Below the pieces are notes generated by a model, which ran no database searches, was not told the origin of the DNA, and was given only the letters and a program-made list of their open reading frames with translations. Shown here in pieces: positions 50,909 through 59,321 of a stretch of 64,000 nucleotides of DNA (within the stretch, counting starts at the first letter, position 1; every line of letters begins with the position of its first letter). The DNA is from Mycobacterium intracellulare ATCC 13950 (GTDB taxonomy: Bacteria; Actinomycetota; Actinomycetes; Mycobacteriales; Mycobacteriaceae): the NCBI RefSeq assembly GCF_000277125.1, contig NC_016946.1, forward strand, positions 744,001 to 808,000, read 5' to 3'. The position numbers and the translations under genes were made by a program.

Positions 50909-51907
50909 ATGCTGTTGGAGTTCGATGCTGATCAGCGACTGTGGCAGGACACGGTGCGCGATGCCGTCACCAAGCAGTGCCCGCCCTCGCTGGTGCGCAG
51001 CGTGGCCGAAGAAGGCGTCGACCCGAGCCCGCTGTGGAAGTCCTACGTGGATCAGGGCTGGACCGAGCTGAACGACCCGGAGAGCACGGTCGAGCTCGCC
51101 ATCGTTCTCGAAGAGCTGGGCCGCGCCACCGATCCCACACCGTTCCTGGCGACGATGAGCCAGTTCGCGCCGCTGGTGGCGGATCGCTTCGACCCGCACG
51201 AGTCGGGCACGGCCGTGTACGGCGGGGTGGTGGCATACCGCGACGCCGAAGGCTGGGTGTTGGACGGCACCGCGCGCCATGTGCTCGACGGCGATCGCGT
51301 CGACCGCCTGGCGGTGGTGACCGACGCGGGCGTGTTCATCGCGCCGTCCAGCCAGGTGTCGGCCCGCCGCACGGCGGTCTTCGACCCCGTCCTGCACGTG
51401 GCCGACCTGTCGTTCAGCGAGGTCCGGGTCCCCGACACCGCCCGTATCAGCGTCGACCACGAGCGCGCGCACCATATTGCGTTGACGGGCATGGCAATCA
51501 CCATGGTCGGCGCCTGCCAACGCATCCTCGACCTGGTGCTCGAGCACGTGAGTAGCCGCCAGCAGTTCGGTGTGCCGATCGGCTCGTTCCAGGCCGTGCA
51601 GCACAAGGCCGCCGACATGCACGTCGCGGTGCAACGGGCGAGGGCGTTGGCGTACTTCGCGGCATTGACGATCGCGGCGGACGATCCGCGCCGCCGGCTG
51701 GCGGCCGCGATGGCCAAGGCGTCGGCGGGGGAGTGCCAGTCGCTGGTCTTCCGTCACGGCTTGCAGCTGCACGGCGCGATGGGATTCACGTGGGAGAACG
51801 ACCTGCAGTTCGCGCTCAAGCGCGCGAAGGCGGGCGAACTCATGCTGGGCGGCGCGGCGGAGCATCGGGCGCGGATCGCCGAGGAATATCGTGCAGCTGA
51901 CTTTTGA
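50909..51907 (+). CDS. Acyl-CoA dehydrogenase, small partner subunit
   Basis: A 332-residue FadE-like chain. It has LEFDADQRLWQDTVRDAV at the start, a shortened middle without a clear SEPGAGSD motif, then ILDLVLEHVSSRQQFGVPIGSFQAVQHKAADM and GAMGFTWENDLQFALKRAKA. It overlaps the 391-residue FadE gene by 17 bases, so the two are likely an alpha2beta2 complex. The shared operator is 31 bases upstream. The substrate is unknown. Confidence 0.88.
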   Translation: MLLEFDADQRLWQDTVRDAVTKQCPPSLVRSVAEEGVDPSPLWKSYVDQGWTELNDPESTVELAIVLEELGRATDPTPFLATMSQFAPLVADRFDPHESGTAVYGGVVAYRDAEGWVLDGTARHVLDGDRVDRLAVVTDAGVFIAPSSQVSARRTAVFDPVLHVADLSFSEVRVPDTARISVDHERAHHIALTGMAITMVGACQRILDLVLEHVSSRQQFGVPIGSFQAVQHKAADMHVAVQRARALAYFAALTIAADDPRRRLAAAMAKASAGECQSLVFRHGLQLHGAMGFTWENDLQFALKRAKAGELMLGGAAEHRARIAEEYRAADF

Positions 51908-53066
51908 TCCCGACGTCGAGGCGTTCCGGTCCGAGTTTTCGGCCTTCCTCGACGAAAACCTGCCTCCCGCAAGCGAAACGAGCGAGCGCCCGCGGTCGGT
52001 GTCGCATATGCCGCAGTGGGCGCGACGTTGGCAACGGCTCCTCTTCGACAACGGCTGGTTGTTGCCGAGCCAGCCACCGGAATACGGTGGCCGCAACGCG
52101 ACCGTGCTGCAGCAGTTCGTCTACCTGGAGGAACTGAGCCGCCGCCGCATCTATCACAGCTTCAACCCGCAGGGCGTCAATATCGTTGCGGCATCGCTGT
52201 TGTCGTTCGGCAGCGATGAGCAGAAACAACGCTGGGCCGTGCCCGTCCTGCGCGCCGAGATGACCGCGTCGCTGGGGATGAGCGAGCCCAGCGCGGGTTC
52301 TGACCTGGCGTCGCTACGCACCCGCGCGGTGCTTGACGGCGATCACTTCGTGGTCAACGGGCAGAAGGTGTGGACCTCCGGGGCCCACGACGCCGACTTC
52401 TTGTTGGCCTTCGTGCGGACGGACCCAGATGCGCCGAAGCACAAGGGAATCAGCGCGCTGGTCATCCCCACCGACACCCCCGGCGTCGTCCGCCGGCCCT
52501 TCCCGTCGATCTGCTCGATCGACGATTTGGACTTCAACGAGGTGTTCTTCACCGACGTGCGGGTGCCGGCGGAAAACCTGGTCGGTGAGCTCAACCAGGG
52601 ATGGATGGTGGCCAACGGTTCGTTGGGCCACGAGCGCACCATGATGTGGCTGGGCTTTGCGGACCGTCTCGAGAACATGATCGACGACTTCCACCCCACC
52701 ACCGATGTCGAGCGCGACCAGTACGCCACGACGATCATGGACCGGCAGGCGCTGCGCCTGCTGGGCTCGGCCGCCCTGGCCCGCACCGCCCGTGGCGAAG
52801 ACGACGTGGCCGCGATCTCGGTGCTCAAGCTGCTCGGCTCTGAAGCGGAGTTGCGCGGGATGGAACTGGCGCTGACCTCCGCGGGCGCCGACGGGCTCGT
52901 CCAGCCCGGGCAGACCGGGCCGTATGCGCACATGAATCTCGACCACTACTTCGCCAGTTGGTTTGAGCGCTTTGCCCGCAGCTTCTCGGGGACCATCGCC
53001 GGCGGCACGTCGGAAATCCAGCGCAACATCATCGCCCAGCGGGTGCTCGGACTCCCGCGCGCCTAG
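51891..53066 (+). CDS. Acyl-CoA dehydrogenase (FadE-like), 391-aa paralogue C
   Basis: A 391-residue FadE, close paralogue of those at 9653 and 34160 (VQLTFDPDVEAFRSEF, LGMSEPSAGSDLASL, VNGQKVWTSGAHDADF, IAGGTSEIQRNIIAQRVLGLP). It starts at GTG 51891 inside the end of the partner gene. Here it has a small partner, which suggests that the other two 391-residue copies have lost theirs or use this one. Confidence 0.92.
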   Translation: MQLTFDPDVEAFRSEFSAFLDENLPPASETSERPRSVSHMPQWARRWQRLLFDNGWLLPSQPPEYGGRNATVLQQFVYLEELSRRRIYHSFNPQGVNIVAASLLSFGSDEQKQRWAVPVLRAEMTASLGMSEPSAGSDLASLRTRAVLDGDHFVVNGQKVWTSGAHDADFLLAFVRTDPDAPKHKGISALVIPTDTPGVVRRPFPSICSIDDLDFNEVFFTDVRVPAENLVGELNQGWMVANGSLGHERTMMWLGFADRLENMIDDFHPTTDVERDQYATTIMDRQALRLLGSAALARTARGEDDVAAISVLKLLGSEAELRGMELALTSAGADGLVQPGQTGPYAHMNLDHYFASWFERFARSFSGTIAGGTSEIQRNIIAQRVLGLPRA

Positions 53067-53249
53067 CGCGTGTCAAAGCGCCTGTCCAGAGAACTTGCTG
53101 GGCAACGGGATCCGGACCACGTCCGGAGTTGCCAGCTGGCCGGCAAGCACGGCAACGCGGTGGGGAAGGCCATGTGCTCAGCATGGCGACGGGCCGCCGC
53201 GCAGCGTGAAGCCACGGCTTTGAGCGTGAAGCCACGGTGGCAGCCACCG
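53067..53249. repeat. Non-coding stretch with a 20-base direct repeat, left flank of the IS
   Basis: No gene is seen. AGCGTGAAGCCACGG occurs twice, 20 bases apart (53203-53217 and 53223-53237). The segment next to the right IS end (54590-54615) contains a diverged, inverted version of this phrase, so the IS may have inserted into, or lies beside, repeated palindromic DNA. Confidence 0.5.
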
Positions 53250-54564
53250 GGGTGGGCTCAAGGGGTGATTGCAACACTTCGTAGTTAGGGGTGTTGATGA
53301 CGGGTCAGCCTCAGTTGTTGTCGGTGCAGCGCCGGTATTGGGAGTTGATCGCGTCCGGGGTGTCCTCGGAGGACGCCGGGGTTGCGGTCGGCGTGTCGGC
53401 GACGTGCGGCGGCAAGTGGTTTCGCAGGTTTGGTGGTGTGAATCCGCGATGGTTAGCCCCTCAGGGGCAGAAACGGCCGCGGTTGTCGGCTGATGAGCGT
53501 GAACAGATCATGATCGGCACCGCTCAGGGCGAATCGATTCGCTCGATGGCAGCCCGGTTGGGCCGGGCCCCGTCGACAGTCATGCGCGAGATCGCCAACA
53601 ACGGCGTCATGCGGGGGTATGTGGGCCGTTATCGTTCTCGTTACCGCTTCGGAGCCCGCCGAGCGGGCGTGGATGCGAAATCGGGCTATTCGGCGCGGAT
53701 TGCTCAGCTTCGCAGCGAGCAGCGAGCGCGCCGGCCCAAGATCGGCAAGCTGGGTCGCTGCCCTGCGTTGCGTGATCAGGTGCAAGCGTGGTTGGTCAAG
53801 AAGTACAGCCCGGAGCAGATTGCCGGGATGTTGGCCACGACGTATTCCGACCGCCCGGAGATGCAGGTGTCCCACGAAACCATCTACAAGGCGCTCTACG
53901 TGCAAGGACGCGGGGAGCTACGCCGCGAGCTGACTAAGTGTTTGCGGACCGGGCGGGCATTGCGCAAGCCACGGGCCAGAGTCGGCGCCCGTAGCGGCTG
54001 CGGCCGAATTCCGGGCATGGTCAACATCAGTGAGCGGCCCGCTGAGGCCGCTGACCGCGCGGTGCCCGGGCACTGGGAGGGTGACTTAATCCTGGGCAAA
54101 AATCAACACTCTCAGATCGGCACCCTGGTCGAACGTTCCACCGGGTTCGTGCAACTGCTGCACCTGCCCGCCCGTCGCGACCCTGAGACGGTGGCTGATG
54201 CGATGATCGCCACCATCAAAACCCTGCCCCAGGCATTGCGGCGCTCGCTGACCTGGGACCAAGGCCACGAAATGTTGCGCCATGCCCGCATCAGTATCGA
54301 CGCCGGCATCGACATCTACTTTTGCGATCCACACTCACCCTGGCAGCGCGGCAGCAACGAAAACACCAATGGCCTATTGCGCCAATACTTTCCGAAAGGC
54401 ACCGACTTATCCGTGCACTCGGCCGACTACCTCGCCGAAGTCGCCGCTGAACTCAACGAACGCCCACGCAAACGCTTCGGCTGGGACAGCCCCGCCCAAG
54501 TCCTCAACCGGCTACTGTCAAACCCGCCACAAACCACTGTTGCAACCAAACCTTGAAACCACCC
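53250..54564 (+). mobile_element. IS30-family insertion sequence
   Basis: One transposase gene is flanked by imperfect inverted repeats. The left end GGTGGGCTCAAGG (53251-53263) and TGATTGCAACA (53266-53276) pair with the right end complement GGTGGTTTCAAGG (54563-54551) and TGGTTGCAACA. The element is therefore about 1.3 kb; exact ends and target duplication (2-3 bases in this family) could not be fixed by eye. Confidence 0.75.
53291..54556 (+). CDS. IS30-family transposase
   Basis: A 421-residue transposase. The N-terminal HTH region has IRSMAARLGRAPSTVMREI, and the IS30 catalytic domain shows HWEGDLILGKN (first Asp), LTWDQGHEM (second Asp) and HSPWQRGSNENTNGLLRQYF (Glu). All DDE elements are intact, so it may be active. 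GTG 53291 or ATG 53297 are possible starts; no frameshift was seen. The sequence resembles other high-GC IS30 members. Confidence 0.93.
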   Translation: MLMTGQPQLLSVQRRYWELIASGVSSEDAGVAVGVSATCGGKWFRRFGGVNPRWLAPQGQKRPRLSADEREQIMIGTAQGESIRSMAARLGRAPSTVMREIANNGVMRGYVGRYRSRYRFGARRAGVDAKSGYSARIAQLRSEQRARRPKIGKLGRCPALRDQVQAWLVKKYSPEQIAGMLATTYSDRPEMQVSHETIYKALYVQGRGELRRELTKCLRTGRALRKPRARVGARSGCGRIPGMVNISERPAEAADRAVPGHWEGDLILGKNQHSQIGTLVERSTGFVQLLHLPARRDPETVADAMIATIKTLPQALRRSLTWDQGHEMLRHARISIDAGIDIYFCDPHSPWQRGSNENTNGLLRQYFPKGTDLSVHSADYLAEVAAELNERPRKRFGWDSPAQVLNRLLSNPPQTTVATKP

Positions 54565-54647
54565 GGCGTGTCGTCGCCCTCAGCGCACAGTCAAAGCCGC
54601 GGATTCACACTCGATGACGATGCGACCCGGCGACACCTAACGTGTTT

Positions 54648-55220
54648 TTAGACAGGGTCGAATTTGGTGATCAGCCACTTGCCGTTGACCCGGGTGAGGC
54701 TCACCAGCACGCTGCTCGACGCCATCGCTGGGTCTGGGTTGTCCTTGCTCGTGGTGCTCTGATCGACCAGCACCAGCACGACTGCCGAATTCGGATGCAA
54801 CTCCTGGACCGCGGCCCCCAACACTCGAGCGGTGGTCTTCAGTGACTTCTGTTTGGCCGCCGGAGCCACGATCTGCTCGGTGAACTGGTTGTAGTACGAC
54901 AAGAAGTCGCCGGACAGGTGCGACTTGGCGGTGGCGAAATCTTTGTCGAGAGAGTCGGGCGAGTAGGAGAGCAGCGCGACCGTTCCGTCGGAGGCGGCAT
55001 TGACGACCGCGGTCGCGACGCTGGCGTCTGTCTGCTTATCGGGCCGGTACTGCTTGAAGTACAGCCACGTCGCCCCACCACCGGAAAGCAGCAGCAGCGC
55101 AATCAGAATCGCGGGAACGACTTTCACCCTGCGCCGCGCCGGTGGGGCACTTGTTTCGCCGCCCTCGGTTCGGTCGGCAGACTCGTCGGCGGTGTCGATG
55201 CTGGGCTCGTCCTCACTCAT
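54648..55220 (-). CDS. Mce-associated membrane protein
   Basis: A 190-residue protein with an acidic cytoplasmic N-terminus, one membrane span ([21 protein letters not shown]) and an external domain. It matches the Mce-associated (Mas) pattern: [22 protein letters not shown] and [20 protein letters not shown] are typical. Mas proteins are thought to stabilise or assist Mce lipid importers. Its ATG overlaps the stop of the second Mas gene (ATGA). Confidence 0.9.
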   Translation of the reverse strand: MSEDEPSIDTADESADRTEGGETSAPPARRRVKVVPAILIALLLLSGGGATWLYFKQYRPDKQTDASVATAVVNAASDGTVALLSYSPDSLDKDFATAKSHLSGDFLSYYNQFTEQIVAPAAKQKSLKTTARVLGAAVQELHPNSAVVLVLVDQSTTSKDNPDPAMASSSVLVSLTRVNGKWLITKFDPV

Positions 55221-56095
55221 GGGATGAACTCCACGTTGGACATCTTGTATTGCCCGCCGTCATTTTTGACGGTCACCTTGAGCCGCCAATTGCGCGGTTC
55301 GTCTTTGGCGCCCGCGGCGTTGGTGATGCGCGACGTCGCGGCGACGAGAACCAACGCGAAATCGCCGTTGATGGATTGCACGGCCGCCGCGTTCACGGTT
55401 CCTTTGGTCACCACCTTGGACTGCTCGACGACGGTCGTGAAATCTTTTGCGCGGGCCTGGAAGTCGTCGTGGAACTGGCCGGTCGAGCTGTCGATCACCC
55501 GCTGGACGTCCTCCTTGGCCTTATTGCAGTCCATGGAAGTCAAGTTGACGACACCTTGTCTGGCTCCCGCGACGAAGTTCGCGATCCGCTGGCTGCGCTC
55601 GTTGACTTCATGGCGGTTCCACATCATGTATCCGCTGGCCGCGACGAAGGCGCAGATGAGCAGGATGACGGCCACTTTCCACGTCACGGACAGCGGCGGC
55701 ATTCGCAAGCGCCGCCGGCTGCGGGCCGGCTCGGTTTCCGGTTCCGCGTCTTCGGGGGTTTCGTCGGAAACTTCTTCTTTTTCGGTCTCCGCCTCGTCGG
55801 CGTCGGTTGCCTCGTCGGTGTCGGCGACGTCGTCGTCGGCCTTCGGCCCGTCGGTGTCGGTTGCTTCCTCGGCGGCCTTCTCCTCGGCGGCCTTGTCCTC
55901 GGCGGCCTTTGCCTCGGCCTCTTTTCGGGCTTCGTCCAGCGCTTCGCGCCGGAGCCTGGCGGCGCGGGCGCGGGCGCGCGCCGCTGCGGCAAGCGCTTCG
56001 GCTTCGGCTGCTTCGGCCTCGGCTTCCTCGAGCAATGCCCTGGCATCGGCTTTCGACGTGGCCGAATCGCGCGGCGGTTCTTTGGCCTCAGCCAT
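55217..56095 (-). CDS. Mce-associated membrane protein with long Ala/Glu-rich coiled N-terminus
   Basis: A 292-residue protein. Residues ~15-130 are Ala-, Glu- and Asp-rich with coiled-coil and low-complexity character ([20 protein letters not shown] and acidic repeats). A membrane span ([19 protein letters not shown]) and a Mas-type external domain ([20 protein letters not shown]) follow. It is the first gene of this pair; the repeated codons in its N-terminus make length change likely between strains. Confidence 0.88.
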   Translation of the reverse strand: MAEAKEPPRDSATSKADARALLEEAEAEAAEAEALAAAARARARAARLRREALDEARKEAEAKAAEDKAAEEKAAEEATDTDGPKADDDVADTDEATDADEAETEKEEVSDETPEDAEPETEPARSRRRLRMPPLSVTWKVAVILLICAFVAASGYMMWNRHEVNERSQRIANFVAGARQGVVNLTSMDCNKAKEDVQRVIDSSTGQFHDDFQARAKDFTTVVEQSKVVTKGTVNAAAVQSINGDFALVLVAATSRITNAAGAKDEPRNWRLKVTVKNDGGQYKMSNVEFIP

Positions 56096-56127
56096 CGTGC
56101 TTACCGACTCCTGTACCTCTCACGCGG

Positions 56128-56556
56128 CTAGAATCGCACGAGCGTGAACGGCCAACTGTTGGTGCCCCCCGGTCCGCCACCGCAACCGGTGTCGAACGTC
56201 GAGTCGACCTGACCCGCCAGCGTCACCGCATCCCACGAGTAAACATCATGCGAGGGAAAGAACTGGACCACGCAGCGCACACCATCGGGCACGTCGACGG
56301 CCATGGTGTAGCGGCCGTTGGACAGGCGGGCCTCTCCCCGGTAGACCGTCGCCTGCCCGTTGGGCTGCGGAGTCGCGTAGATCTGCAGGCATCCCGGCTG
56401 ATTAGGGAAGCACGGGTTGATCGACCAAACCCAGAAATGGCCGGGATCCCGGTCCGAGTTCACACTGTAGTTGGAATACAGCATGTCCGCGTGGGCGGTC
56501 GGCGCGATGGTCAGCGCGGCCATGGCAACCGCAAGGCTCACTGCGAATCGCTTCAC
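56128..56556 (-). CDS. Small secreted protein
   Basis: About 142 residues with a signal peptide (KRFAVSLAVAMAALTIAPTAHA) and a mature domain containing four Cys, Gly-rich near the end (FDTGCGGGPGGTNSWPF). GTG 56556 is used because GGGAGA lies eight bases upstream; ATG 56571 would lie just before it. It resembles small exported mycobacterial proteins of unknown role. It lies between the Mas pair and the P450 gene. Confidence 0.78.
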   Translation of the reverse strand: MKRFAVSLAVAMAALTIAPTAHADMLYSNYSVNSDRDPGHFWVWSINPCFPNQPGCLQIYATPQPNGQATVYRGEARLSNGRYTMAVDVPDGVRCVVQFFPSHDVYSWDAVTLAGQVDSTFDTGCGGGPGGTNSWPFTLVRF

Positions 56557-56671
56557 CGTTGCGTCTCCCATCTCTGCACACGCGCTTGCGCCCAAATATA
56601 GGGGGCGGTCACGCTGAACAGGCCTACTCGGAAAAATTGCGGCCGTCAACGATTGGTCCGTCCAGGCCTAC

Positions 56672-58036
56672 CTAGTCGATGACCGCGGCTTCCTTGCGTT
56701 CGGTGATCGGCCGGGCGAGCTCTTGTTCGTCGCAAATGCGTTGGAGCTTTTCGAGCGTCTCGTCCAGGCCGGCTCCGATCCTGCGGCCGGGCGTGAAGGT
56801 CGCCGGCAGCTTACGCATGCCCTGGATGACACCGATAGTCTCGTAATGGACGGTCCCCTCGGGATCGCACTTGTAGTCGGGCATCCGGTCGAGAACCGCG
56901 GTCAGCATGGATTTGAACACCGTGCGTGCCACATTCGACCCGATGCATCGGTGGACCCCGAGCCCAAAGCTGAAGTGCCGGTTACCCTTACGGTCGAGGA
57001 TGATCTCGTCCGGGTCGTGGAACACCGCGGGGTCTCGGTTGGCCATCGCCCACGAAATCCACAGCCGCTCGCCCTCTTTGAACCGGGTGCCGTCGAGTTC
57101 GGTGTCTTCGGCGAAGGTCCTGCCGTCCCCGGGTGCCGGGGTGAAGTAGCGCAGGAACTCTTCGGTCGCCGGGTCGAGCAGGGTCTTGCGCTCGTCGCTG
57201 AGCAGCTGCCGTTGCTCCGGGTGCTCCGAAAGCCACTCCAGCGAGTGCGCGGTGAGTGCGGTCGTGGTGTCGAAGCCACCGCCGATGACCAACCCGAGGT
57301 TGCCGAGGATCTCCAGTTCCGGGGCGGGCTCGCCGTCGATGCGCATCTGGAGCAGACCGTTCACGATTCCTGGCCGCGGATTGGCGCGGATCTCGATCAT
57401 GTTGTTGACCATGTCGAGTCCCATTTCCCGGTGCATCGCGGTGACCCGCTCGATGTCGGGGGAGTGCTCGGGTGTGTAGACCGCGGCATGCACCGGCTCG
57501 CTGTACATGTTCCACTTCTTCAGCGGGATGCCGAGCATGGCCAGGGTGAAGACGGCGGGCACGATGTTGGCGAGGTCGTCGACGAAGTCGATGCTGCCGC
57601 CCTCGATCTTCTCGTCGAGGCAGGCGCGCGTCACGTCGTCGATGAACGGCTCCCAGCGCTTGATCGCGGCCGGGGACAGATAAGGGTTGAGCACGGTCCG
57701 GTAGGTGCGGTGCTCGGGGTCGTCCATCTCCAGGATGCCGCCGCGGACGGCGCTGACGCGGCTGGCCGTGGGGATCGAAATGCCTTTATAGCCACGGCGT
57801 TCGCCGTGGATGTCGTGGTCGTTGGAGACCGCCGGGCAGCGCGCCAGCTCGAAGACCTCGTGGCTGCCGGCCGCCACCCAGTGGCCGCCGTAGGTATCCG
57901 TCCAGGCCATGGGGCACTTGGCGTGCATCTCTTCGGTGATGGCCTTGAACTGCGACCGATACTCGGAAGAATGCCGATCGAAGTGGTATCGGTTCTTCTT
58001 CCGGTCACCGTCATTGACGACGTCGTCGACACTCAA
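56672..58036 (-). CDS. Cytochrome P450
   Basis: A 454-residue P450 with an I-helix region GGGFDTTTALTAHSLEW, and heme Cys in FSFGLGVHRCIGSNVARTV. The family's ExxR lies within the helix after EEFLRYFTPAP. It starts at TTG 58036 after a GAGGGAG ribosome site. A ferredoxin gene lies 46 bases upstream (58083), and an SDR before that, forming a minus-strand set SDR - ferredoxin - P450. Confidence 0.93.
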   Translation of the reverse strand: MSVDDVVNDGDRKKNRYHFDRHSSEYRSQFKAITEEMHAKCPMAWTDTYGGHWVAAGSHEVFELARCPAVSNDHDIHGERRGYKGISIPTASRVSAVRGGILEMDDPEHRTYRTVLNPYLSPAAIKRWEPFIDDVTRACLDEKIEGGSIDFVDDLANIVPAVFTLAMLGIPLKKWNMYSEPVHAAVYTPEHSPDIERVTAMHREMGLDMVNNMIEIRANPRPGIVNGLLQMRIDGEPAPELEILGNLGLVIGGGFDTTTALTAHSLEWLSEHPEQRQLLSDERKTLLDPATEEFLRYFTPAPGDGRTFAEDTELDGTRFKEGERLWISWAMANRDPAVFHDPDEIILDRKGNRHFSFGLGVHRCIGSNVARTVFKSMLTAVLDRMPDYKCDPEGTVHYETIGVIQGMRKLPATFTPGRRIGAGLDETLEKLQRICDEQELARPITERKEAAVID

Positions 58037-58082
58037 CGCTCTGTCTCCCTCAGTGTTTCGCTTCTACGACTTCGGTGCCGGT

Positions 58083-58280
58083 TCAGTCTTCGGTGATCAT
58101 GATGGCCTGCTCCGGACAGGACTGCGCCGCCTCACGAACCTGGTCCTCCCGATCGGCGGGCACCACTTCGTCGATCGCCGACGAGCTGCCGTCGATGTCG
58201 CTGAGCTGAAACGAATCCGGAGCGATCATCGCGCACAGGGTATGGCCCTGGCATCGCTGCGAATCCACCCAAACCTTCAC
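58083..58280 (-). CDS. P450-associated ferredoxin, His-type motif
   Basis: A 65-residue ferredoxin with C-QGH-TL-C and CPEQAI; the variable CXX?XXC position is His, as in the 24638 protein. It starts at GTG 58280 and should reduce the P450 encoded downstream. It is the fourth such small ferredoxin in the window. Confidence 0.92.
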   Translation of the reverse strand: MKVWVDSQRCQGHTLCAMIAPDSFQLSDIDGSSSAIDEVVPADREDQVREAAQSCPEQAIMITED

Positions 58281-58337
58281 GGCTGTCTCCTCTCACCTGA
58301 TGCTGGTTGCCGGGCACCGTCGACGAATCGCCACCGC

Positions 58338-59039
58338 TCAGGTGTTGCGACCGCCGTTGACGCCCAAGATCTGACCGGTGATGTAGCCGGCTTCCTCGGA
58401 CACCAGAAACGCGCACGCCGCGGCGATGTCCTCGGGTGTGCCGATGCGACGGACCGGGGTGCGGGCGATGGTCTCTTCGATGTCGCCGAGGAAGCCGTTC
58501 TTCTCGGCGGCGCGCAGCATCGGGGTGTCGATGAAGCCGGGCGGCACGGCGTTGACCGTGATGCCCTTGGGCCCGTATTCGAGTGCCAGCGATTTCGTGA
58601 GGCCGTTGACCGCCGACTTGGCCGCCACGTAGTGACTCATGTAGGGCGCGCCGGAATGTGTGCTCGACGAAGAGATATTGACGATGCGTCCCCAGCCGGC
58701 CTCGACCATGTCGGGCAGCACCGCCTGGACGGTGTGGAAGACGCCGTTGAGGTTGACGTCGATCACCCGCCGCCAGTCCTCGAAGGTGATGTTGTGGAAC
58801 TTCTTGAAGCCGTCCAGCCCGGCGGCGTTGACCAGCACCGTCACCGGGCCGAGTTGGGCGCGGATCGCCGAGAGCGCGGCGTCCACTTGCGACCGGTCGG
58901 TCACGTCGGCGGTGAAGGTGAATTCGGCGTCCGACGGCCGCAGGTCGATGGTGGCGACGTTCAAGCCGTCGGCGCGTAGGCGCTGCACGACGGCAAGGCC
59001 GATGCCGGATCCGCCACCGGTGACCACCGCAGTCTTCAT
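58338..59039 (-). CDS. Short-chain dehydrogenase/reductase (SDR)
   Basis: A 233-residue FabG-like SDR: AVVTGGGSGIGLAVVQR, NAAGLDG, SSSSTHSGAPYMSHYVAAKSA with Tyr and Lys, and GYITGQILGVNGG. ATG 59039 opens a minus-strand operon with the ferredoxin and P450. It would oxidise an alcohol formed by the P450 or act in beta-oxidation. Upstream region 59040-59321 is shared with the divergent ALDH gene. Confidence 0.9.
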   Translation of the reverse strand: MKTAVVTGGGSGIGLAVVQRLRADGLNVATIDLRPSDAEFTFTADVTDRSQVDAALSAIRAQLGPVTVLVNAAGLDGFKKFHNITFEDWRRVIDVNLNGVFHTVQAVLPDMVEAGWGRIVNISSSSTHSGAPYMSHYVAAKSAVNGLTKSLALEYGPKGITVNAVPPGFIDTPMLRAAEKNGFLGDIEETIARTPVRRIGTPEDIAAACAFLVSEEAGYITGQILGVNGGRNT

Positions 59040-59099
59040 CTTGAGGCCTCTACTCCGACGGGGGCCATTTCAGCCACAAAGAATCTCCCTTACAATTAT

Positions 59100-59114
59100 G
59101 AGAACCCTACTCTC
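59100..59114. promoter_or_regulatory. Near copy of the shared operator (10/12)
   Basis: GAGAAC-CCT-ACTCTC lies in the divergent gap, 61 bases upstream of the SDR start. Both mismatches are symmetric (T to C and T to C on complementary sides), so it remains a partial palindrome. Confidence 0.5.
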
Positions 59115-59237
59115 CACGCGGAGTGGCGTGCAACACGCCCGCGAAACCGCGTTCGGCCTGCGTCGAGAGGGCCTCGGGGGCAACTTCTGGCCGTTTGCGC
59201 CGCTGGTCAGCACCTCGATCTCATTCCTGAGACTTTC

Positions 59238-59265
59238 TTGAATTATCGAAACTCGAATGTAAGAT
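59238..59265 (+). promoter_or_regulatory. Likely sigma-70-type promoter of the ALDH operon
   Basis: TTGAAT (59238-59243), a 16-base spacer, and TAAGAT (59260-59265) form a good promoter. The near-perfect operator at 59277-59291 follows, where a bound protein would block transcription. This argues against starting the ALDH gene at TTG 59238. Confidence 0.55.
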
Positions 59266-59276
59266 TCGCCGGGGAA

Positions 59277-59291
59277 GAGAATGAAATTATC
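59277..59291. promoter_or_regulatory. Near-perfect shared operator (11/12)
   Basis: GAGAAT-GAA-ATTATC differs from the consensus at one base and lies 31 bases upstream of the ALDH ATG, the same distance as the perfect site before 50909. Confidence 0.6.
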
Positions 59292-59321
59292 GTGATCGTC
59301 ACCACACCAGGGGGTACCGGC

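Noticed and set aside
59238..59321. Upstream start of the ALDH gene at TTG 59238
   Set aside because: This would make a good -35/-10 pair and the operator coding. ATG 59322 has a G-rich ribosome site and fits the family's N-terminus.
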